Part shown: piece by piece, positions 58,310-64,000 of the stretch
Layout: the number at the start of each line of letters is the position of its first letter
Position numbering within the stretch: position 1 is the stretch's first letter
NCBI RefSeq assembly: GCF_001698815.1
Contig: NZ_LGSI01000072.1
Location: 51,300-115,299 of the forward strand
DNA: 64,000 nt
Direction: 5' to 3'
From: Pseudomonas syringae
GTDB taxonomy: Bacteria; Pseudomonadota; Gammaproteobacteria; Pseudomonadales; Pseudomonadaceae
Translations under genes and position numbers: made by a program
Notes under the pieces: generated by a model
Seen by the model: only the letters and a program-made list of their open reading frames with translations
Databases searched by the model: none
What the model was told of the DNA's origin: nothing

Positions 58310-61177
58310 ATGCTCGAGCTTACCGTAGAGCAAATTTCCATGGCCCAGACGGCTGTGGATAAGTCCGCCGCATTGCAACTGCTTGCTGATCTGCTGGTCG
58401 CCGATGGCCTGGTTGCCGACGGCTATCTGACCGGTTTGCAGAACCGCGAACTGCAAGGCTCGACCTTTCTTGGTCAGGGCATCGCGATTCCCCACGGGAC
58501 TCCCGAAACCCGCGATCAGGTATTCGCCACTGGCGTGCGCCTGATGCAGTTCCCCGAAGGGGTGGATTGGGGTGAAGGACACATTGTGTACCTGGCCATT
58601 GGTATCGCCGCCAAGTCCGACGAGCATCTGCGCTTATTGCAATTGCTGACCCGCGCGCTGGGCGAAACCGACCTGGGCGAAGCCCTGCGTCAGGCGCAAA
58701 CCCCCGAAGCGCTGCTGCAACTGCTGCAAGGCGCGCCGCAAGAGCTGGCGCTGGATGCGCAGATGATCAGCCTGGGCGTTTCAGCGGACGATTTCGAAGA
58801 ATTGGTCTGGCGTGGCGCCCGGCTGTTGCGCAAGGCCGAATGTGTCAGCAACGGCTTCGCTGCGGTACTGCAGCAAGTCGAAGCGCTGCCTTTGGGCGAT
58901 GGCTTGTGGTGGCTGCACAGCGAGCAAACTGTCAAGCGTCCGGGCCTGGCGTTTGTCACGCCGGACAAGCCAATTCGTTATCTGGGTCAGCCGCTGAACG
59001 GTCTGTTCTGTCTGGCCAGCCTTGGCGAAGCTCACCAGGCCTTGCTCGAACGCCTGTGTTCGCTGCTGATTGAAGGTCGCGGCCATGAATTGGGCCAGGC
59101 CACCAGCAGTCGCGCGGTGCTTGAAGCGCTGGGCGGCGAGTTGCCGGCTGAATGGCCGACCCAGCGAGTCTCGCTGGCCAACGCTCACGGTTTGCACGCC
59201 CGCCCGGCGAAGATTCTTGCGCAGTTGGCGAAAAATTTCGAAGGCGAGATTCGCGTCCGTGTGGTTGATACCGGTGAAAGCGCGGTTTCGGTGAAGAGCT
59301 TGAGCAAGTTGCTCAGCCTCGGTGCGCGACGTGGTCAGGTGCTGGAATTCATCGCCGAGCCGAGCATCGCCGCTGACGTCCTGCCCGCGCTGCTGGCTGC
59401 CGTGCTGGAAGGGCTGGGCGAGGAAATCGAGCCGCTGCCATCGGCATCGTCTCCCGCGCCAGCTTCTCTTGAAGCAGTGATCAGCAAAGCAGTCGTCGCA
59501 CCGCTGGACGGTAGCCAGTTGCAGGCCGTGCCTGCTTCGCCGGGCATTGCCATCGGTCCGGCGCATATCCAGGTGTTGCAAGAGTTTGATTACCCGCTGC
59601 TTGGCGAGTCGGTTGCCATCGAACAGCAGCGCTTGCAGAGCGCTCTGGCCGAAGTGCGTCAGGATATCGAAGGCCTGATCCAGCGCAGCAAGGCCAAGGC
59701 CATCCGCGAGATTTTCATTACCCATCAGGAAATGCTCGACGATCCTGAGTTGAGCAATGAAGTCGCCTTGCGCCTGAAACAGGGCGAAAGCGCGGCGGCG
59801 GCATGGGCCGGCGTGATCGATGCCGCCGCGCGTCAGCAGGAGCAGTTGCACGATGCGTTGTTGGCCGAGCGGGCGGCGGATCTGCGCGATGTGGGGCGTC
59901 GGGTGCTGGCGCAAATTTGCGGCATCGAAACCCTGGTCGCGCCGGACGAACCCTACATTCTGGTAATGGATGAAGTCGGGCCATCCGATGTTGCGCGTCT
60001 GGACCCGGTGCAAGTTGCGGGGATTCTCACTGCGCGCGGCGGTGCCACGGCGCACAGCGCAATCGTCGCCCGGGCCTTGGGCATTCCGGCATTAGTCGGC
60101 GCGGGGGATTCTGTGCTGCTGATCAAGCCGGGCACGGTGTTGTTGCTCGACGGCCAGAAAGGTCGCCTGAGCGTTGCGCCGGATGCTGCAACCCTGCAAC
60201 GCGCCGCTCAGGATCGTGATACTCGCGAGCAGCGTCTGCAAGCCGCTGCCGAAAAGCGCATGGACCCGGCGGTGACCCGCGATGGTCATACGGTAGAAGT
60301 CTTCGCCAACATCGGCGACAGCGCCGGGACGCCAGCCGCTGTGGCTCAAGGCGCGGAAGGCATCGGCCTGCTGCGTACCGAATTGTTGTTCATGGCCCAT
60401 TCCCAGGCGCCGGATGAAGCGACCCAGGAAGCCGAATATCGCCGCGTGCTCGACGATCTGCAAGGTCGGCCGCTGGTGGTGCGCACGCTGGACGTCGGCG
60501 GTGACAAGCCGCTGCCGTACTGGCCCATCGACAAGGAAGAAAACCCGTTCCTCGGCGTGCGCGGCATTCGTTTGACCCTGCAACGTCCGGACGTCATGGA
60601 AAGCCAGCTGCGCGCCTTGCTGCGCGCCGCCGACAACCGCCCGCTGCGCATCATGTTTCCCATGGTCGGCACCGTTGAAGAATGGCGTCAGGCGCGGGAC
60701 ATGACCTTGCGCCTGCTGGAAGAAATCCCGGTCGCTGACTTGCAGATCGGCATCATGATCGAAGTGCCATCGGCGGCTTTGCTGGCGCCGGTTCTGGCCA
60801 AGGAAGTGGATTTCTTCAGTGTCGGCACCAACGACCTGACGCAATACACCCTGGCCATCGACCGTGGGCACCCAACGCTGTCGGCTCAGGCTGACGGCCT
60901 GCACCCGGCCGTGCTGCAACTGATCGACATCACCGTGCGCGCGGCCCATGCCCATGGCAAATGGGTCGGCATCTGCGGCGAGCTGGCGGCTGATCCGTTG
61001 GCGGTTCCGGTGCTGGTGGGGCTCGGGGTCGACGAGTTGAGCGTTTCGGCGCGCAGCATTGGCGAAGTCAAAGCCTGTGTGCGTGAACTGAACCTGAGCA
61101 CCGCGCAACAACTGGCGCAAACCGCGCTGACCTTAGGCAGCGCCAGCGAAGTTCGCGCGCTCGTGGAGGCTTTGTAA
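58310..61177 (+). CDS. fruB: Fructose PTS multiphosphoryl transfer protein (EIIA-HPr-EI)
   Basis: This 955-residue cytosolic fusion carries phosphate from PEP to the fructose permease. The domains are EIIA-Fru at the N-terminus (phospho-His in IAIPHGTPETRD, about residue 62), a linker, HPr (phospho-His in NAHGLHARPAKIL, about 294), and Enzyme I (phospho-His in GGATAHSAIVARALG, about 581; PEP-binding FSVGTNDLTQYTLAIDRG near the end). The order differs from E. coli FruB, where EI is separate, and is usual in Pseudomonas. It leads the fruB-fruK-fruA operon and overlaps fruK by one base. Confidence 0.97.
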   Translation: MLELTVEQISMAQTAVDKSAALQLLADLLVADGLVADGYLTGLQNRELQGSTFLGQGIAIPHGTPETRDQVFATGVRLMQFPEGVDWGEGHIVYLAIGIAAKSDEHLRLLQLLTRALGETDLGEALRQAQTPEALLQLLQGAPQELALDAQMISLGVSADDFEELVWRGARLLRKAECVSNGFAAVLQQVEALPLGDGLWWLHSEQTVKRPGLAFVTPDKPIRYLGQPLNGLFCLASLGEAHQALLERLCSLLIEGRGHELGQATSSRAVLEALGGELPAEWPTQRVSLANAHGLHARPAKILAQLAKNFEGEIRVRVVDTGESAVSVKSLSKLLSLGARRGQVLEFIAEPSIAADVLPALLAAVLEGLGEEIEPLPSASSPAPASLEAVISKAVVAPLDGSQLQAVPASPGIAIGPAHIQVLQEFDYPLLGESVAIEQQRLQSALAEVRQDIEGLIQRSKAKAIREIFITHQEMLDDPELSNEVALRLKQGESAAAAWAGVIDAAARQQEQLHDALLAERAADLRDVGRRVLAQICGIETLVAPDEPYILVMDEVGPSDVARLDPVQVAGILTARGGATAHSAIVARALGIPALVGAGDSVLLIKPGTVLLLDGQKGRLSVAPDAATLQRAAQDRDTREQRLQAAAEKRMDPAVTRDGHTVEVFANIGDSAGTPAAVAQGAEGIGLLRTELLFMAHSQAPDEATQEAEYRRVLDDLQGRPLVVRTLDVGGDKPLPYWPIDKEENPFLGVRGIRLTLQRPDVMESQLRALLRAADNRPLRIMFPMVGTVEEWRQARDMTLRLLEEIPVADLQIGIMIEVPSAALLAPVLAKEVDFFSVGTNDLTQYTLAIDRGHPTLSAQADGLHPAVLQLIDITVRAAHAHGKWVGICGELAADPLAVPVLVGLGVDELSVSARSIGEVKACVRELNLSTAQQLAQTALTLGSASEVRALVEAL

Positions 61178-62118
61178 TGGCGAAAATTCTTACCCTGACC
61201 ATGAACCCGGCGCTGGACCTGACTGTGCAGCTCGGTCCTTTGCAGCTGGGGCAGGTCAATCGCAGTGAAGCCATGCTCAGCCACGCGGCGGGTAAGGGCT
61301 TGAACGTGGCGCAGGTGCTGGCCGATCTGGGCCATCAACTGACCGTTGCCGGATTTCTCGGCATTGATAATCAGCAGCCCTTCGAAGCGCTGTTTGCGCG
61401 TCGTGGTTTTGTCGATGAATTTGTCCGGGTGCCCGGCGAAACCCGCAGCAATATCAAGCTGGCCGAGCACAGCGGACGCATCACCGACCTGAACGGCCCT
61501 GGCCCGATGGTCAGCGAAGAGGCGCAGCAAGCGTTGTATGCGCGAGTCGAGCAGATCGCTTCCGGTTTCGACGCGGTAGTGGTCGCGGGCAGCCTGCCGC
61601 GCGGGGTCAGCCCGGAATGGCTGCATAAACTGCTGGTGCGTCTGAAGGATCTGGGCCTGAAAATCGCCCTGGACAGCAGCGGCCTGGCGTTGCGCGCCGG
61701 ACTTGCGGCTGGCCCGTGGTTGATCAAGCCCAACACTGAGGAACTGGCCGACGCGCTGGATGCACCGATCATCTCCATCGCGGCGCAGGCCGAAGCCGCT
61801 GCCGGCCTGCGCGCCAAGGGCATCGAGCATGTGGTGATTTCCCAGGGATCAGAAGGTGTGCATTGGTTCAGCTCCAGTACTGCGCTGCAATCCTTGCCAC
61901 CGAAAGTCACTGTTGCCAGCACTGTCGGCGCGGGCGATTCGCTGTTGGCGGGCATGGTTCACGGCCTGCTCAGCGGCCACTCGCCGCAACAAACCTTGCG
62001 CACCGCGACCGCGATTGCGGCCATGGCCGTGACCCAGATCGGCTTTGGCATCAACGATGCGGCGCAACTCAAACGGCTTGAAAGCGGCGTCAACGTGCGC
62101 ACTCTGGCAGAACAATAA
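61177..62118 (+). CDS. fruK: 1-phosphofructokinase
   Basis: FruK phosphorylates fructose 1-phosphate to fructose 1,6-bisphosphate, and so removes the Cra effector. The 313-residue PfkB-family protein has an N-terminal ILTLTMNPALDLTVQLG and the substrate loop SHAAGKGLNVAQVLADLG. VVVAGSLPRGVSPEWLH and the C-terminal PfkB signature STVGAGDSLLAGMVHGLL with the catalytic Asp are present. The ATG shares its first base with the fruB stop. Confidence 0.97.
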   Translation: MAKILTLTMNPALDLTVQLGPLQLGQVNRSEAMLSHAAGKGLNVAQVLADLGHQLTVAGFLGIDNQQPFEALFARRGFVDEFVRVPGETRSNIKLAEHSGRITDLNGPGPMVSEEAQQALYARVEQIASGFDAVVVAGSLPRGVSPEWLHKLLVRLKDLGLKIALDSSGLALRAGLAAGPWLIKPNTEELADALDAPIISIAAQAEAAAGLRAKGIEHVVISQGSEGVHWFSSSTALQSLPPKVTVASTVGAGDSLLAGMVHGLLSGHSPQQTLRTATAIAAMAVTQIGFGINDAAQLKRLESGVNVRTLAEQ

Positions 62119-62131
62119 GAGAGGATTTGTG

Positions 62132-63874
62132 ATGAAGTTAGCCATTGTGACGGCCTGCCCGAACGGCAAGGTCAGCAGCGTCCTCAGCGCCCGTTTGCTG
62201 GATGCGGCCGCGCAGCGCCAGGGTTGGAGCACCAGCGTCGAGGTCCATGACCCGCGCAACCCCGAGCAACACTTGTCTGCCGAGCAAATTGCCGCTGCCG
62301 ATTGGGTGCTGGTGGTCAACACCGGCGCCATCGACCTCAATCGCTTCGTTGGCAAGCGTGTATTTCAGGACACACCGGCCCACGCGTTGCAGGATGTCGA
62401 CGGCTTTCTGCGTCGCGCGTCCGAGCAGGCTGAGGTTCATGTTGCTGCCGACGTCAATTCGCCAGCCGCTGCGCCGGTGTCCAGCAGCGTGCCGCGCATC
62501 GTTGCGGTAACCGCCTGTCCAACCGGCGTCGCCCATACGTTCATGGCCGCCGAAGCCATTCAACAAGCGGCCAAGCGTCTGGGTTATGAGCTGCAGGTCG
62601 AAACCCAGGGCTCGGTGGGCGCACGCAATCCGCTTGGCGATCAGGTGATTGCCGATGCCGACGTGGTGTTGCTGGCCGCCGACATCGAGGTCAATACCGA
62701 GCGGTTTGCCGGCAAGCGGATTTATCGCTGCGGCACGGGTATCGCCCTCAAGCAAGCCGAAGCGACCCTGAAAAAGGCGTTGGCCGAAGGACAGGTCGAA
62801 TCCACCGGCGGTTCTACCAAAGCTCCGGCCAAACAGGAAAAAACCGGCGTCTACAAGCATTTGCTGACCGGTGTTTCGTACATGCTGCCGATGGTGGTAG
62901 CGGGTGGTTTGTTGATTGCCCTGTCGTTCGTGTTTGGGATTACCGCGTTCAAGGAACAAGGCACCCTGGCGGCGGCCTTGATGCAGATTGGCGGCGACGC
63001 GGCGTTCAAGTTGATGGTGCCGTTGCTGGCCGGATACATCGCTTACTCCATCGCCGACCGTCCTGGCCTCGCGCCGGGGATGATCGGCGGGTTGCTGGCG
63101 AGCACGCTGGGTGCGGGTTTCATAGGTGGTATCGCTGCCGGTTTCATCGCCGGTTACAGCGCCTGGGCAGTCAATCGTTATGCGCGTTTGCCGGCCAGCG
63201 TCGAAGCGCTCAAACCGATTCTGATCATCCCGTTGCTGTCGAGCCTGTTTACCGGCTTGGTGATGATTTACGTGGTCGGCAAGCCGGTGGCTGGGCTGCT
63301 GGAAAGCCTCACGCACTTCCTCGACAGCATGGGCACCACCAATGCGATTCTGCTCGGCGTGGTGCTCGGCGCCATGATGTGCGTCGATCTGGGCGGACCG
63401 ATCAACAAGGCATCTTATGCGTTTTCGGTAGGCCTGTTGGCATCGCAAAGCTACGCGCCGATGGCTGCGGCCATGGCGGCGGGCATGGTGCCGCCGATTG
63501 GCATGGGCATCGCCAGTTTCATCGCACGTCGCAAGTTCGCCCAAAGTGAACGCGAGGCGGGCAAGGCTGCGTTTGTGCTGGGCTTGTGTTTCATCTCCGA
63601 AGGCGCGATTCCCTTTGCAGCCAAAGATCCATTGCGGGTGATTCCGGCGAGCATTGCCGGTGGTGCGTTGACCGGCGCGCTGTCGATGTATTTCGGCTGC
63701 AAACTGATGGCGCCCCACGGCGGTTTGTTCGTGATGCTGATCCCCAATGCGATCAACCATGCGCTCTTGTATCTGCTGGCGATTGTGGCGGGCAGTCTGC
63801 TGACGGGCGTGGCGTATTCGCTGCTCAAGCGCCCGGAAGTGGTGGAGATGGAGGTTGTGCCGGCTAGCGCGTGA
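62132..63874 (+). CDS. fruA: PTS fructose transporter subunit EIIBC
   Basis: FruA is the membrane permease that phosphorylates fructose to fructose 1-phosphate during uptake. The 580-residue protein has an N-terminal EIIB-like domain (MKLAIVTACPNGKVSSVLSA), a second EIIB domain with the phospho-cysteine in TACPTGVAHTFMAAEA (about residue 127), and a C-terminal EIIC domain with about eight to ten membrane segments. The EIIC region has SYMLPMVVAGGLLIALSFVF and the DLGGPINKASYAFSVGLLAS loop. AGAGAGG lies upstream of the ATG at 62132. It ends the operon, followed by a REP pair. Confidence 0.96.
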   Translation: MKLAIVTACPNGKVSSVLSARLLDAAAQRQGWSTSVEVHDPRNPEQHLSAEQIAAADWVLVVNTGAIDLNRFVGKRVFQDTPAHALQDVDGFLRRASEQAEVHVAADVNSPAAAPVSSSVPRIVAVTACPTGVAHTFMAAEAIQQAAKRLGYELQVETQGSVGARNPLGDQVIADADVVLLAADIEVNTERFAGKRIYRCGTGIALKQAEATLKKALAEGQVESTGGSTKAPAKQEKTGVYKHLLTGVSYMLPMVVAGGLLIALSFVFGITAFKEQGTLAAALMQIGGDAAFKLMVPLLAGYIAYSIADRPGLAPGMIGGLLASTLGAGFIGGIAAGFIAGYSAWAVNRYARLPASVEALKPILIIPLLSSLFTGLVMIYVVGKPVAGLLESLTHFLDSMGTTNAILLGVVLGAMMCVDLGGPINKASYAFSVGLLASQSYAPMAAAMAAGMVPPIGMGIASFIARRKFAQSEREAGKAAFVLGLCFISEGAIPFAAKDPLRVIPASIAGGALTGALSMYFGCKLMAPHGGLFVMLIPNAINHALLYLLAIVAGSLLTGVAYSLLKRPEVVEMEVVPASA

Positions 63875-63908
63875 GCGGGGAATGCAATGCGAGGCCATAC
63901 ACAACCCT

Positions 63909-64000
63909 GTAGGAGGGGACTTGTCCCCGAAGAGGTCGGTACAGCGCTGAAGATCTTCCTCGGCACACCCGCCGCCTTCCCGGACAAGTCCGGTCCTACC
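63909..64000. repeat. REP pair with hybrid arms at the window edge
   Basis: The left arm GTAGGAGGGGACTTGTCCCC is of the GGGGACTTGTCCCC type. The right arm CCCGGACAAGTCCGGTCCTAC combines the ACAAGT core of that type with CCGG flanks of the GTAGGACCGG type. It follows fruA and probably continues to, or ends at, the window edge. Confidence 0.7.

Overview
The window is chromosomal DNA of a Pseudomonas, most likely of the P. fluorescens complex. The evidence is the conserved Pseudomonas gene order, protein sequences of Pseudomonas type, GC-rich coding sequence and many REP/REPIN-type palindromes between genes. No phage, plasmid, insertion sequence or CRISPR array was seen. Almost every large reading frame is intact, and no clear pseudogene was found.

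Layout. (1) 1-8.6 kb is a housekeeping block: creA, rpsT (opposite strand), murJ, then the tightly packed ribF-ileS-lspA-fkpB-ispH run. (2) 8.8-15.3 kb is the type IV pilus minor pilin cluster: a divergent fimT-like gene, then fimU-pilV-pilW-pilX-pilY1-pilE. (3) 15.3-19.7 kb holds thiO, the pilus two-component system pilR/pilS and a small zinc-ribbon membrane protein. (4) 19.9-25.5 kb holds bamD, rluD, pgeF and clpB (with a heat-shock-type promoter). (5) 25.7-26.3 kb is a tRNA operon (Asn, Pro, Lys, Pro). (6) 26.4-32.4 kb holds a MASE1-GGDEF diguanylate cyclase, a type II NADH dehydrogenase, small conserved proteins, and an orphan CbiM-like permease paired with a periplasmic thioredoxin-fold-like protein. 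(7) 32.4-37.9 kb holds yacG-coaE-pilD-pilC-pilB, divergent pilA with a sigma-54 promoter, and tRNA-Thr. (8) 38-50.5 kb is accessory: two unknown small genes and an exopolysaccharide locus of Wzx/Wzy type. (9) 51-56 kb holds nadC, a DUF1631 gene, ampD and ampE. (10) 56.2-63.9 kb holds tatD, cra/fruR and the fructose PTS operon fruB-fruK-fruA with a Cra operator.

How the parts work together. The window carries most of the pilus biogenesis set (PilA, minor pilins, PilY1, PilB, PilC, PilD) and also PilS/PilR, which with sigma-54 control pilA. The exopolysaccharide locus has a priming glycosyltransferase, one GT2, one WecG/TagA-type transferase, flippase, polymerase, Wzc-type autokinase, a short export protein lacking a lipoprotein cysteine, a separate outer-membrane beta-barrel and a GH5 hydrolase. 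It sits between pilA/tRNA-Thr and nadC, which are neighbours in P. aeruginosa as I recall it. It is the most strain-specific and interesting part of the window. Its main operon is bracketed by inverted copies of an unusual REP variant, one of them in a 194-bp tandem duplication.
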